Shown piece by piece: positions 6,413 through 14,904 of a DNA stretch of 38,827 nucleotides (position 1 is the stretch's first letter; each line of letters starts with the position of its first letter). Both the position numbers and the translations under genes were made by a program. The stretch lies in assembly GCA_016181465.1 (NCBI GenBank), contig JACOZG010000003.1, forward strand, positions 1 to 38,827. Direction: 5' to 3'. The notes beneath the pieces were generated by a model. That model did not search any database. It was not told the DNA's origin and saw only the letters and a list, made by a program, of their open reading frames with translations. This stretch comes from Candidatus Vogelbacteria bacterium (lineage in GTDB: Bacteria; Patescibacteriota; Minisyncoccia; Phycocordibacterales; JACOZG01).

Positions 6413-8181
6413 TCTACTTCCTGCCATTTAGTAATCTCGAATGCCCCGCCCGGGCCGGAGGAAAAATTAAGATTAGCCAAACCGCTCTCGTAAGTTACCG
6501 TGGAATTATTCTCCATTGTTATTCCGTAACCAGCCACTTCTTTCGCCGCCGCGTTCTGGCTGAAATTAATCAAACCCTTGCCCGCATAATAAATAATGCC
6601 TTCGGAATTATTATTCACGGTCAGCACCGTATTAACCGGGTCATCTTTGGCGGAAAGCACCATAATATAACTGTCGGGATTGCCCGAGCCGAAAAAATTA
6701 CAATTATTACCGACGGTCGCGGTGCCATCCGTCACCATTACCCCAGAATTAGGGCCGTAAGCGGGATCAAGCATAATTTGAGAACCGTTAGCGCAACTGA
6801 AAACCAGATCGCCCGTAACCCAGATCGTGCCAGTGATAGTCAGAGTGGTATCATTCGGGATATTGATTGTCAGATCGCCGGCAACTTTCTTCGGGCCGAA
6901 ACTGCCGGAGTCGTCAATAAGATGGTCGCCGTTAATCGTGCCGCCGAGAACGGCGTCATCGCGCCAGTCCTGAATCACGCCGTCGGAAAACGGCAACTCC
7001 GCCCGCGCCGGATTGCTGACGATGCAATATTGATTGGGGCAATCACTGCCATGAATCTCGGTGTCCACAAATAAATTAGCCCGGCCAGTGCCGGCATTAA
7101 TATCACCGATCGTCATATCTTCAATTCTGGTCGTCGTGCCGCCAACCCAAACTTTAAATAAGAGGTCGCCGCCGACATTGGTCCAGGAGGCGTTAGACTG
7201 ACTCCAATTTTTAGTCGTCTTGCCGACATGGGAAATGAAGGCGTGAGCCTCCGGAATTAACCAGGCCAGGCCGATGTTATCCTTCCGCCAATTCCAATAA
7301 TTGACGCCGGAATTAGAATTAGAGTCAAGGATAATCCAATAGGTGGTGTTGGCTCCTAGATTCGGCGGCGAGGCAAAAGCGACATCAATCCAAGACGGAG
7401 TGAGACCGACCGACGAAACCGGAATAACCGCCGAGGCCAAACTTGAGGTGTCTGGCTTATTACCGTTATCGGCTGTAATCCTCAAAATCAAATTTGAACC
7501 GGGATTGCCCACCCGCGCCAAGTAAACTGAAACCTTATTAAGCGCGCCGGCGCTGGTGGAACCGAATGATTGAGCAATATCTTCATTATTGGCAGTGGTG
7601 GCGAAAAATTGATCGTTATTGTCTTCGGTCCAAAAATCGCTCGGGTCGGCATTCAAGCCGCCGGCGACAATAACGTCGCCAGTTACCGTGCACTCGCCGC
7701 TTTCACAAATGATATTGCCATTGGAATAAACACTGCCTTCCACTCGCGATCCATTCCGCATAAACAAACCGCCGTCGCTGACTTGGATGCCGTAGAAAAG
7801 TTCGGCGCCAACCTCGGACAGGTCGAGCTTGGTGGAAATTTTGCGAAGATGATTATCGGCATTGCCGACGGCTTCAATCTGCCGATCGTTCACGATCTCG
7901 GTGACACTGACGGCGGCTTGAGCCGTCGCGACCGGCAAAATGTACGAGGACGAATAAGCTAGTTTATTCTTCAGCCGATAGGTCGCGTCTTCCACGCCGG
8001 ACTCGGCGGCGGCGTAACTCTGGCGCGAAACGAGCGCCGCGCGCGCTGATTTGAGCTGGCGCGTCAAGGGCGCGGCAAAGCCGGCAATGATGACCACGGA
8101 TAAAAGGACGAGAAAAATAACCGAGGCCAAAACAGCTTGACCTGATTCTTTACTTTGCGTTTTACACTGTATGTTTTTCAT
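6409..8181 (-). CDS. PilX-like pilus-associated protein with large exported domain
   Basis: 590 residues. The N-terminus SKESGQAVLASVIFLVLLSVVIIAGFAAPL is a single membrane helix (about 12-40), followed by SYAAAESGVEDATYRLKN, typical of PilX/PilV-like proteins. The exported part contains a hairpin-rich section (GNIICESGECTVTGDVIVAGG), then a beta-sandwich region (about 215-320: AQSFGSTSAGALNKVSVYLAR, PSWIDVAFASPPNLG, TTYWIILDSN) like surface choice-of-anchor domains. After that come strands resembling the cell-surface polymer-forming type (DLTINIPNDTTLTITGTIWV). Three close-spaced pseudopilin genes lie upstream and tpiA overlaps downstream. The role is probably pilus-tip or adhesion. Confidence 0.75.
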   Translation of the reverse strand: MKNIQCKTQSKESGQAVLASVIFLVLLSVVIIAGFAAPLTRQLKSARAALVSRQSYAAAESGVEDATYRLKNKLAYSSSYILPVATAQAAVSVTEIVNDRQIEAVGNADNHLRKISTKLDLSEVGAELFYGIQVSDGGLFMRNGSRVEGSVYSNGNIICESGECTVTGDVIVAGGLNADPSDFWTEDNNDQFFATTANNEDIAQSFGSTSAGALNKVSVYLARVGNPGSNLILRITADNGNKPDTSSLASAVIPVSSVGLTPSWIDVAFASPPNLGANTTYWIILDSNSNSGVNYWNWRKDNIGLAWLIPEAHAFISHVGKTTKNWSQSNASWTNVGGDLLFKVWVGGTTTRIEDMTIGDINAGTGRANLFVDTEIHGSDCPNQYCIVSNPARAELPFSDGVIQDWRDDAVLGGTINGDHLIDDSGSFGPKKVAGDLTINIPNDTTLTITGTIWVTGDLVFSCANGSQIMLDPAYGPNSGVMVTDGTATVGNNCNFFGSGNPDSYIMVLSAKDDPVNTVLTVNNNSEGIIYYAGKGLINFSQNAAAKEVAGYGITMENNSTVTYESGLANLNFSSGPGGAFEITKWQEVE

Positions 8182-8209
8182 TTTTCGTTTTTAGTTTTGC
8201 GTTTGCATT

Positions 8210-8710
8210 TCAGTAGGAGCCGCGGAGAACGGCGGTGGAATAAAATTTCCCGGTCCGCGCGGTCGCTCCGCGATGCGCGGTTAGGGTCATCTCTATCTTA
8301 ATCGCCGACGAATTAACTGTACTAATTTGACGGAAAATCAAATTATCCACGTTGACGTTTTTGGCGGTAGTCGAAGCCGCCTGACCACTACCCGCTTTCA
8401 CCATCAACGTCGAACCCGTTAGGAAAAATTCCACCGTCGTCGGCAAGCCACCGCTATCAACTGTATTCAAAACCAGCTTACCCGGATTGGTGTTGAAAGT
8501 GCTCGCGAGCGAATTCGCGCTCGTGGCTTGCCTCGTCTCTCGCACCAACCGCTCAAGACCCAAAGCCGCTGAACTAGTCAAATTGCGTTCGAGTTGAAAT
8601 TGGGTATAGGCTCGAACCATGGTAAATAGAAGATTGATAAAGAGCACCGACAATCCCGCCAAAATCGCAATGTAGATAATCGCCTCGAGTAAAGTGTAGC
8701 CAGACTTCAT
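8210..8710 (-). CDS. Type IV pseudopilin
   Basis: 166 residues from ATG 8710; the open frame continues to 8842 but overlaps the upstream pseudopilin. The N-terminus MKSGYTLLEAIIYIAILAGL is a class III signal: cleavage after Gly4 would leave YTLLE, with Glu at +5 and a hydrophobic helix to about residue 33. The rest is a pilin-like globular part (LERNLTSSAALGLERLVRETRQAT). This is the third of three successive pseudopilins between pilC and the PilX-like gene, starting 1 nt after the stop of the second. Its long N-terminal helix and LVRETRQ region resemble minor pseudopilins such as GspJ/PilW. Confidence 0.85.
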   Translation of the reverse strand: MKSGYTLLEAIIYIAILAGLSVLFINLLFTMVRAYTQFQLERNLTSSAALGLERLVRETRQATSANSLASTFNTNPGKLVLNTVDSGGLPTTVEFFLTGSTLMVKAGSGQAASTTAKNVNVDNLIFRQISTVNSSAIKIEMTLTAHRGATARTGKFYSTAVLRGSY

Positions 8711-8711
8711 G

Positions 8712-9218
8712 TCAATTAAAAAGATTGGTGAAATAGGCCGACACCGTCTGCGTCGTGGTGGCGTCAGATCCAGCAGAACGCCAAGCCACCGAAACCGTTG
8801 CCAGTTTGGTATTCGGATCAACCGTGCCACCGCTCGGAACAATGTCTTTCGTAGTGTCGTCGCGTGACACCGCGGTCAGACCGATTTTCCGCTCAAACTT
8901 GCCGTCTAAAAACACCTTGGCGGTGGAAGTCGCAAAGCGGCTGCCGTTCCAAATCAGATAGTAATCAGTGCCGACCGGCCAGTCGGCTAAATTGGCCCAG
9001 CCCGAGTCGCGCCAGGTTCGGACGGCTTCCAGTGATTCTTCTAACAGAAAACCGGCTTGCGAGAGTTCAACCATCGCCCGGCTGGATTTGGCCAAGCGGT
9101 CAAACACTGTCAGCACCCCGAGAAACGAGGCGGTGATGATGCTCGCGCCGATCAGAATTTCCAGCAGGGTGAACCCCGATTTTACTTTTCGCTTTTCGTT
9201 TTTAGCTTTTCGTTTCAT
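8712..9218 (-). CDS. Type IV pseudopilin (PilV/GspI-like)
   Basis: 168 residues. A basic leader KRKAKNEKRKVKSG is followed by FTLLEILIGASIITASFLGVLTVF, the prepilin peptidase site (G|FTLLE) and membrane helix. SQAGFLLEESLEAVRTWRD matches PilV/GspI-type minor pilins. The start ATG 9218 overlaps the preceding pseudopilin stop as ATGA. The C-terminus ends TVSAYFTNLFN. Confidence 0.85.
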   Translation of the reverse strand: MKRKAKNEKRKVKSGFTLLEILIGASIITASFLGVLTVFDRLAKSSRAMVELSQAGFLLEESLEAVRTWRDSGWANLADWPVGTDYYLIWNGSRFATSTAKVFLDGKFERKIGLTAVSRDDTTKDIVPSGGTVDPNTKLATVSVAWRSAGSDATTTQTVSAYFTNLFN

Positions 9219-9703
9219 CTTAATCCGATACTGCCGGCGGCGCTGACCGCGACTACGCGCTGTTGGCTATTATCCCCCGCCAGACTAACCGTCACCGTGC
9301 CGTTCTCGTCGGTCGCGCCGGTTAAACGTTTAAACATGATCGTCGTGCCGCCGCCGGTTAAAGAAATATCGGAAATCGTTAAACGATTATGCAGCGCCAC
9401 TTCTTTATTATCCGGCACTAAAGTTATTTTATCACTTTCAAACAAAACGCCGTAGGCGGCGGCGCCGTCTGAAGATAGGGTCCGCGTCCTGGCCTCATGG
9501 AGCAACGACAAGATATCTTCGGCCGCGCCGTCAAGCAATTTCCCGTTACGGAAAGCGGCGAAGGGCCAGATGATTAATGCCAGTAGAATCATCATGATCG
9601 CCAAAACAATGAGCGATTCCAACAGACCAAATCCAAACTTTTGACTTTTGAATTGCACTTTTGATTTTTGCACTTTGACTTTTAAGTTTTTACAAATTCT
9701 CAC
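9215..9703 (-). CDS. Type IV pseudopilin (GspH-like)
   Basis: 162 residues. After a Lys-rich leader the sequence FGFGLLESLIVLAIMMILLALIIWPF gives a G|FGLLE prepilin cleavage site and helix. GAAEDILSLLHEARTRTLSSDG and AAYGVLFESDKITLV are typical of GspH-type pseudopilins. The stop overlaps the next start by ATGA. It begins 13 nt inside the 3' end of pilC (overlap 9690-9703), which implies coupled translation. Confidence 0.85.
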   Translation of the reverse strand: MRICKNLKVKVQKSKVQFKSQKFGFGLLESLIVLAIMMILLALIIWPFAAFRNGKLLDGAAEDILSLLHEARTRTLSSDGAAAYGVLFESDKITLVPDNKEVALHNRLTISDISLTGGGTTIMFKRLTGATDENGTVTVSLAGDNSQQRVVAVSAAGSIGLR

Positions 9704-10907
9704 TCAAAGAATAAATCGGGCCGATCATCGAGACGGCGAAAAAACCCACCGCCAACCCGATCATGATCATCAGCACCGGCTCGATCACGGTGGAAAGATT
9801 CTTCGTCGCCTGATTCACTTCTTCCTCGTAGAAGACGGCGCCGCGGAGAAGCATGTCCGCCAATTTCCCGGTTTCTTCCCCGACTTCGGTCATCTCGCCG
9901 ACCAACACCGGGTAGAGACGCTCGTGATCCTTAAAGACCGAGGAGAGGGTCTGACCTTTCTCCACCTTGGCGCCGGCGGCCTCAATCACCATTTGATAAT
10001 AATGATTCTGGACCACCCGACGGGTGATGGCCAGGGCCTCGACCATGCCCACCCCGGAGGAAATTAATGAGGACAGAGTCCGCATCGTGGCGGCGCTATT
10101 GACCTCTTTGGCGAGCGGCGCGATGAGCGGCAGATGGAGCACCAGCCAAGCCGAGGTGCGCCGGCCGCGGCCGGTGCGGAAATAAGCGACGACCGCGCTC
10201 ACGAACGCCAAGAGCGAGAGAAAGAAAAGCAAAGTGTGTCCCGACAGAAAATTGCTCGTCGCGATGACCAGACGCGTCGAGAGCGGCAATTCCGCGTTCA
10301 GCTCTTCAAACACCGCCGTCAGATTAGGCACAAGAAAAATCATCATCAGGATCCCGATCAGAATAATGACGATGACGATGATCGCGGGATAGATCATCGC
10401 CCCGCGGACCTTGCGCCGCAGATCATAATTTTTCATCAGCTGCTCGGCCACCACTTCAAGCGACTGCGGCAGTTTGCCGGATTCTTCGCCGGCTGCGACC
10501 ATGGCCACGAACACCGGCGGAAAAACAGCCGGGAAAGCGGCCAGGGCGGCGCTCAACCCGGCGCCAGCGCCAATCTTGGCCGCGATCTGGGAGATCACTT
10601 GGCGGAACCGCTTGGAACCGGACTGCCGCTCCATCACGGCGAGCGCCCGCGCGAGCGACAGGCCGGCGCCGATCATCGCGCTCAAATTGCTCGCAAACAC
10701 GATTTTGTCTTTAATTTTGACGCCGCCGAAATTCAGCCAACGTTGCAATCTGGCCCGATTGACCGAAGAACTCTCCGGTTTAGCCGAAACGACCGTCAAG
10801 CCCTCTGCCCGCAACTCTCGAGCCAGGGCAAAACGGTCTTTGGCTTCCCGCTCGCCTGCCAGCTCTTTGCCCTCCTTGTCCCGCGCTTTGTATTTAAATT
10901 TCATCAT
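9690..10907 (-). CDS. pilC: Type IV pilus inner-membrane platform protein PilC/GspF
   Basis: 405 residues. The N-terminus FKYKARDKEGKELAGE is the GspF start. Two T2SSF domains follow, with KIVFASNLSAMIGAGLSLARAL and TMRTLSSLISSGVGMVEALA marking them. Membrane segments lie near 168-192 (IYPAIIVIVIILIGILMMIF), 218-238 and 375-396 (IEPVLMIMIGLAVGFFAVSM). It anchors the assembly ATPase PilB at the inner membrane. The start has two adjacent ATGs (10907, 10904) overlapping the pilB stop. Confidence 0.95.
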   Translation of the reverse strand: MMKFKYKARDKEGKELAGEREAKDRFALARELRAEGLTVVSAKPESSSVNRARLQRWLNFGGVKIKDKIVFASNLSAMIGAGLSLARALAVMERQSGSKRFRQVISQIAAKIGAGAGLSAALAAFPAVFPPVFVAMVAAGEESGKLPQSLEVVAEQLMKNYDLRRKVRGAMIYPAIIVIVIILIGILMMIFLVPNLTAVFEELNAELPLSTRLVIATSNFLSGHTLLFFLSLLAFVSAVVAYFRTGRGRRTSAWLVLHLPLIAPLAKEVNSAATMRTLSSLISSGVGMVEALAITRRVVQNHYYQMVIEAAGAKVEKGQTLSSVFKDHERLYPVLVGEMTEVGEETGKLADMLLRGAVFYEEEVNQATKNLSTVIEPVLMIMIGLAVGFFAVSMIGPIYSLSENL

Positions 10908-12658
10908 TCAGAAACTACCCGAAACACTTCTTCCAAGCTGGTGATGCCCTGCGCCGCTTTATAAATTCCGTCTTCAAGCATCGTCAGCATGCCCTCGGCC
11001 TTGGCTTGTTCTTCAAGACGCGCGGCGGTCTCGCCCTTCATCATCAGCTCTTTGATCGCCGGCGACATGATCATCACTTCATGAATGCCGATCCGCCGAG
11101 TATAGCCGTCCGGGCACTCGACTGACGGCTTCGGATGGTAAAAAGGGATCTTTGACCAACCCTCGTCCGGCGGCACCGCCTTGTCCTCCTTGAGCGCCGC
11201 CAATACCCGATCTAGTTCAACGCGGCTTTTGAGTTTTTTCAATTCGGCGTCGGTCAAAAAATAACTTTCCCGAACGGCACAAAACTGGCGCACCAGACGC
11301 TGGCTGACGACGAGCCGGACGGTGGAGACCACCAAAAACGGCTCCACCCCCATATCCAGGAGGCGCGGGATGGTCGCGGCCGCCGAGTTGGTGTGAAGGG
11401 TGGAAAGCACGAGGTGGCCGGTCAAGGCCGCGTTAACGGCCAAACTGGCCGTCTCCTGGTCGCGGATTTCGCCGACCATCACGATGTCCGGGTCCTGACG
11501 GACCAGCGCGCGGAGACCATTGGCAAAAGTGAAACCGATCTCCGGTTTAACCTGCGTTTGATTGATCCGCGGAATCTGATACTCAATCGGATCTTCAATC
11601 GTGGAGATGTTCACATCCGGCTGATTCAACAGATCAAGAATGGTGTACAAGGTAGTAGTCTTGCCCGAACCGGTCGGCCCGGTAACGAGGATGATGCCGG
11701 TTTTGCCGCGGATGCCGCTGTGGATCCGTTCCAGCCCGACAGAATGGAAACCGAGCTGCTCTAAGGTGAACCCCTTGACTGTGTCCGGCAAGAGACGCAT
11801 CACCACTTTCTCGCCGTAGAAAGTCGGGAGGAGCGAGACGCGCAAAGACACTTTTTGCCCGGCTGTTTCAATTTTGAACCGGCCGTCCTGGGGCAGACGT
11901 TTCTCATCCAGTCGGAGATTGGCCAAAATTTTAATTCTGGCGATGATGCCGGCGGCCGCGGTTTTGGGCAAAATCATCGCGTCGTGGAGCACGCCGTCAA
12001 TGCGGTAACGGATCACCAGCTCTTTCTCATAGGGCTCGATGTGGACATCCGAGGCCTGCTGGAGAATGGCGTGGAGGAGCAGAGTGTCCACGATTTTGAC
12101 CACCGGCAGACCCTCGGCCAATTTCTTCAGCTCGCCGGCGGCCGCTTCTTCTCCGCCCGCGGGCAGACCGGCTTTCTCCAGCCGCTCTGATTCCGCCTGG
12201 ATGATGTCGCCAAACTCGGCCTTCAAACTTTTCTGGTACTGGAGCAGGATCTGCCGGATAGAATCGTTGTCCGTCAGCCGCGGCAAAATTTTAAGCCCGA
12301 CGCCCTTTTTGATAAACTCAATCGCTTCCAGATCCTCCGGGTCAAGCATTGCCACTTCGAGCTCCTGGCCCGTCTGCCGAAAAGCCACAATGTTGTGTTT
12401 CCGGGCGATCGGTTCGGGAATCATAAAGAGCGTGGCGCGTTCAATCTTCTCCTTTTTTAGATTGACGAACGGGATGCCGAGAAGATAAGCTTTGATCCGC
12501 CGGAAATCATCCTCCTTGATCCGTCCGCTCCCGAGAAAAATCTCTTCGATGGATTTACCGCTCGCTTTGGCCTCGGCGTAGAGCTTGGCCACCTCGCTCT
12601 CCGGCATCAGTTCAGACTCGAGGACGAACGCTTTCAATTTCTCCGGATCCAACCACAT
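10904..12658 (-). CDS. pilB: Type IV pilus assembly ATPase PilB
   Basis: 584 residues. The N-terminal MshE/PilB domain is at about 1-145. The ATPase core has QQASDVHIEPY (200-210), Walker A GPTGSGKTTT (327-336), the Asp box TIEDPIEY (353-360), Walker B DPDIVMVGEIRD (389-400) and the His box LTGHLVLSTLHTN (412-424). It powers pilus extension. The C-terminal tetracysteine zinc motif usual in PilB is reduced to two cysteines (QFCAVRE and VECPDGY), with a long insert between them. No PilT-like retraction ATPase is in the window. A TATAAT box 7 nt before the ATG suggests a leaderless transcript starting the whole pilus operon. Confidence 0.95.
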   Translation of the reverse strand: MWLDPEKLKAFVLESELMPESEVAKLYAEAKASGKSIEEIFLGSGRIKEDDFRRIKAYLLGIPFVNLKKEKIERATLFMIPEPIARKHNIVAFRQTGQELEVAMLDPEDLEAIEFIKKGVGLKILPRLTDNDSIRQILLQYQKSLKAEFGDIIQAESERLEKAGLPAGGEEAAAGELKKLAEGLPVVKIVDTLLLHAILQQASDVHIEPYEKELVIRYRIDGVLHDAMILPKTAAAGIIARIKILANLRLDEKRLPQDGRFKIETAGQKVSLRVSLLPTFYGEKVVMRLLPDTVKGFTLEQLGFHSVGLERIHSGIRGKTGIILVTGPTGSGKTTTLYTILDLLNQPDVNISTIEDPIEYQIPRINQTQVKPEIGFTFANGLRALVRQDPDIVMVGEIRDQETASLAVNAALTGHLVLSTLHTNSAAATIPRLLDMGVEPFLVVSTVRLVVSQRLVRQFCAVRESYFLTDAELKKLKSRVELDRVLAALKEDKAVPPDEGWSKIPFYHPKPSVECPDGYTRRIGIHEVMIMSPAIKELMMKGETAARLEEQAKAEGMLTMLEDGIYKAAQGITSLEEVFRVVSE

Positions 12659-12664
12659 TCATTT

Positions 12665-12693
12665 ATTATACCATCAATTGTCAATTACACTTA
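12665..12693 (-). promoter_or_regulatory. Candidate promoter of the pilus operon
   Basis: On the minus strand TATAAT (12665-12670) lies 6 nt before the pilB ATG. A TTAAGT-like -35 is 17 nt upstream. Transcription would start at or beside the ATG. No Shine-Dalgarno sequence is present. Confidence 0.45.
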
Positions 12694-13661
12694 AAGCAGG
12701 TGCGGACATTGTTGAGGTAATTACTATCGCCGGACGCGTATTCCGTAGTTTGTGTCCCCGTCGTCAACCAACCTGAAGGACAAGACGGCGGCGAGGTTGG
12801 GCTGGCGCTTTTTAGATACATAGTCTGGCAAATCGGTTTGATCGCCGGCGCGCTCTTAACGCAAGTGCGCACGTTGTGTTTGACGCTTACGGTAGCGCTA
12901 ACAAATTCCGCTGTCACCCCCAAATCAGTCCAGAGACCAGTGTCAAAGACCGTATCCGGACAAGCTGGCGGGTCTCCGGGAGATCGTGCCTTCAAGTACA
13001 TGACTGACTCTCCGGGCGGCCGGTTAACGAGCACCGGACCGCCACAAGACCAACCAGTTGTCGTATCGTATTTCCAGTAGACGTTGTTTCCGGTGCAGCC
13101 GGCAGAACTAAATTTCAAAAAATTGCCGGAAACGGTCAAGCCGAAGTCGGCGGCCGGCGGATTAATGACCAATTTGTTGCCGTTTATCGTCAGCCCGCTG
13201 CCGGCATTGACGCCGAGAGACACTGCGCCCTGACCGCCGCCGGTGAGACCGCCCGCGGCCGAGGCCGTGATACTGCTAACTAAAGCCAAACAACTGGTCG
13301 TCCCGGTGGTGCCAGAAATCGCCGTAATGGCGCTGTAATTGTTCCCGGTGCAGGTGCCGGTGATGCGCGCTTGGACACCTTGAAATGCTATTTGAGAAAT
13401 AGAACCTGACTGATTGATGATAACGGCAAAACCAGGCGAGAGGCCAGAAAGCGGCGGAGGCAAATCCGCCCAACCGGCCGTACCATTGGCGTCAGCCGTC
13501 AAAACCTTATTGGTGCAATCAACCCCGCTCGGCAAACAGCCCTTGCGGATTCTCATCGCGCCAGCCACATCCAGCGCAGCCGCGGGGTCAAGTTGCGTGA
13601 TGTCAAGACTATTGCCAAAACCAACGCCCAGTTGATTGAAAGCCATGGCTGTCCGAGACAT
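12681..13661 (-). CDS. Secreted fibre-like protein A, main part (out of frame with its signal sequence)
   Basis: 326 residues, starting MSRTAMAFNQLGVGFGNSLD at ATG 13661 (or ATG 13646). It contains LDVAGAMRIRKGC, the start of a pattern common in CPR secreted proteins with tail-fibre-like repeats, then long Gly/Ser/Thr-rich beta sequence. The C-terminus has two copies of a Cys-containing repeat: MYLKARSPGDPPACP ... NVRTC and MYLKSASPTSPPSCP ... NNVRTCFKC. The signal peptide lies in a separate frame at 13609-13830. The first 99 bp of the coding region (13549-13647) are identical to 14806-14904 in protein B. It is upstream of pilB and probably a cell-surface or pilus-associated adhesin, by inference. 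Confidence 0.7.
   Translation of the reverse strand: MSRTAMAFNQLGVGFGNSLDITQLDPAAALDVAGAMRIRKGCLPSGVDCTNKVLTADANGTAGWADLPPPLSGLSPGFAVIINQSGSISQIAFQGVQARITGTCTGNNYSAITAISGTTGTTSCLALVSSITASAAGGLTGGGQGAVSLGVNAGSGLTINGNKLVINPPAADFGLTVSGNFLKFSSAGCTGNNVYWKYDTTTGWSCGGPVLVNRPPGESVMYLKARSPGDPPACPDTVFDTGLWTDLGVTAEFVSATVSVKHNVRTCVKSAPAIKPICQTMYLKSASPTSPPSCPSGWLTTGTQTTEYASGDSNYLNNVRTCFKCN
13549..13647. repeat. 99-bp exact repeat, copy 1 (in protein A)
   Basis: This stretch is identical base for base to 14806-14904. It covers the frame break and the LDITQLDPAAALDVAGAMRI segment. The two copies are direct repeats 1257 bp apart, so recombination between them could delete or swap one gene. Confidence 0.95.
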
Positions 13662-13830
13662 TGAGCGGCAACCAACAACCCGGTGGCCGCGGCGTGGTCT
13701 GGTTCCCGGCGCAAGTTGGTGCCGACCAGACCGGCTCCTGCCAGGCCGCTTGGGCTGGAAAAGCTAACAAGCTAATGAAGCTGATGAAGCTACTAATGAA
13801 ACTAACGAAGCGGTTACCCCTCAACTGCAT
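13609..13830 (-). CDS. Signal-peptide ORF of secreted protein A
   Basis: 73 residues from ATG 13830; a TTG 9 nt upstream is possible. RFVSFISSFISFISLLAFPAQA is a Sec signal peptide with probable cleavage before AWQEPVW. It continues WSAPTCAGNQ and CWLPLNVSDS, the normal start of this protein class, then enters HGFQSTGRWFWQ and stops at TAG 13609. The main domain of protein A is in the +1 frame. Removing the T in CCATGGCT would restore SDSQAFNQLGVGF. The ATG overlaps the end of protein B by 10 nt, so the two genes are probably cotranscribed. Confidence 0.65.
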   Translation of the reverse strand: MQLRGNRFVSFISSFISFISLLAFPAQAAWQEPVWSAPTCAGNQTTPRPPGCWLPLNVSDSHGFQSTGRWFWQ

Positions 13831-14903
13831 ACGAAACAAGTCCTGACGTAGTTCGTGAAAGTGCCGCCAGGCGCATATTCATTAGAATTAGCCGCTTCGG
13901 TCCAAACACCAGTGCAAGACGGCGGCGGGCTATTCGTCGAGCGCAAGTAAATAACTTGGCAGGGGCGATCGGTGCGGTAGCAAATTCGAACATTATTCAA
14001 CGCACCGCCGCCGGCATTCTCACCACTTGTGGGGCCGCTGGTCCAGCCAGCGGCGGTCGGACAAGCTGGGGCTACGGTTGAACTCTTCGCCCGCAAATAC
14101 ATCACCGATTCCCCAGGCATGCCAGTGGAAGGAGAAGGGAAGGTAGCGCAGACCCATTTGTTGGGCACAACCGTGGTATCGTATTTCCAGGTCTCGCCGT
14201 TGTTGGCGCAGGGCTCAAACTGCACCCGACCGGTCGCGCTGATCGTCAAGCCGTCGCCAGCACTAGGACTCACGGCGGTATCCACATTTAGCGCCACCTG
14301 ATTGCTCGCGTTTATTCTCAAACCAGTATTATCACTCGGGACGCCGGTATAAATTTTCAAAGTTACCGGACCGGACACTGCCGCGGTCGTGGTCGCCAAC
14401 GGACTACCAGTTAACAAAGTCAAACCAGAACCGGTCGGGGCTTGAACAGTGGTGACAAAATTCTGACAGGTCACGCCGCCGGCAAGCGTCACTCCGGTCA
14501 TCGCGTTGATGCCGCTGTTGCACTGGCCAGAAATAAACTGCTGCACCGTGGCCGGCGCCACCTGACCGTCTGGAATCGTAGTGTGCGTCTGACCGGCCGC
14601 CGCCGCCACAATGCCCTCACCGCCGATAATTTCAGTCGCAGAATAATCCCAGCCGCCCTGGTCATTGGGTACCCCTAGATCAATTCCATACCCTTCAGTA
14701 ATTTTAGTCAGCCCGGCCACATTAGTCTGCCAGCTGGCTAGACCATAGCTGTTTGATGACTTCAACACCTTATCTTGACAACCGCCAGTGGTACAACCAG
14801 CTCTAATTCTCATCGCGCCAGCCACATCCAGCGCAGCCGCGGGGTCAAGTTGCGTGATGTCAAGACTATTGCCAAAACCAACGCCCAGTTGATTGAAAGC
14901 CAT
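13821..14903 (-). CDS. Secreted fibre-like protein B, main part (out of frame with its signal sequence)
   Basis: 360 residues from ATG 14903, a paralogue of protein A. It starts MAFNQLGVGFGNSLDITQLD, then LDVAGAMRIRAGC and a long beta-rich, Gly/Thr-rich body. The C-terminus again carries two Cys repeats: MYLRAKSSTVAPACP ... NNVRICY and IYLRSTNSPPPSC ... NYVRTCFVC. The signal peptide is in another frame (14866-15033), with a break at the same place as in A. The stop codon overlaps the start of the protein A signal ORF. Its function is unknown; a surface-exposed adhesin is plausible. Confidence 0.7.
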   Translation of the reverse strand: MAFNQLGVGFGNSLDITQLDPAAALDVAGAMRIRAGCTTGGCQDKVLKSSNSYGLASWQTNVAGLTKITEGYGIDLGVPNDQGGWDYSATEIIGGEGIVAAAAGQTHTTIPDGQVAPATVQQFISGQCNSGINAMTGVTLAGGVTCQNFVTTVQAPTGSGLTLLTGSPLATTTAAVSGPVTLKIYTGVPSDNTGLRINASNQVALNVDTAVSPSAGDGLTISATGRVQFEPCANNGETWKYDTTVVPNKWVCATFPSPSTGMPGESVMYLRAKSSTVAPACPTAAGWTSGPTSGENAGGGALNNVRICYRTDRPCQVIYLRSTNSPPPSCTGVWTEAANSNEYAPGGTFTNYVRTCFVCS

Positions 14904-14904
14904 G
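14806..14904. repeat. 99-bp exact repeat, copy 2 (in protein B)
   Basis: Identical to 13549-13647 with no mismatch. Flanking sequences differ sharply on both sides, which suggests a recent duplication or gene conversion limited to this segment. Confidence 0.95.

Noticed and set aside
10134-10964. Long plus-strand frame of 276 codons opposite pilC
   Set aside because: It is rich in His, Arg, Asp and Gln, has no domain, and lies fully opposite a clear pilC gene. It is a GC-rich shadow frame.
13609-14904. Programmed +1 frameshift site
   Set aside because: No known slippery sequence or stimulatory structure is recognised. I keep it as one option in the finding but do not annotate it.
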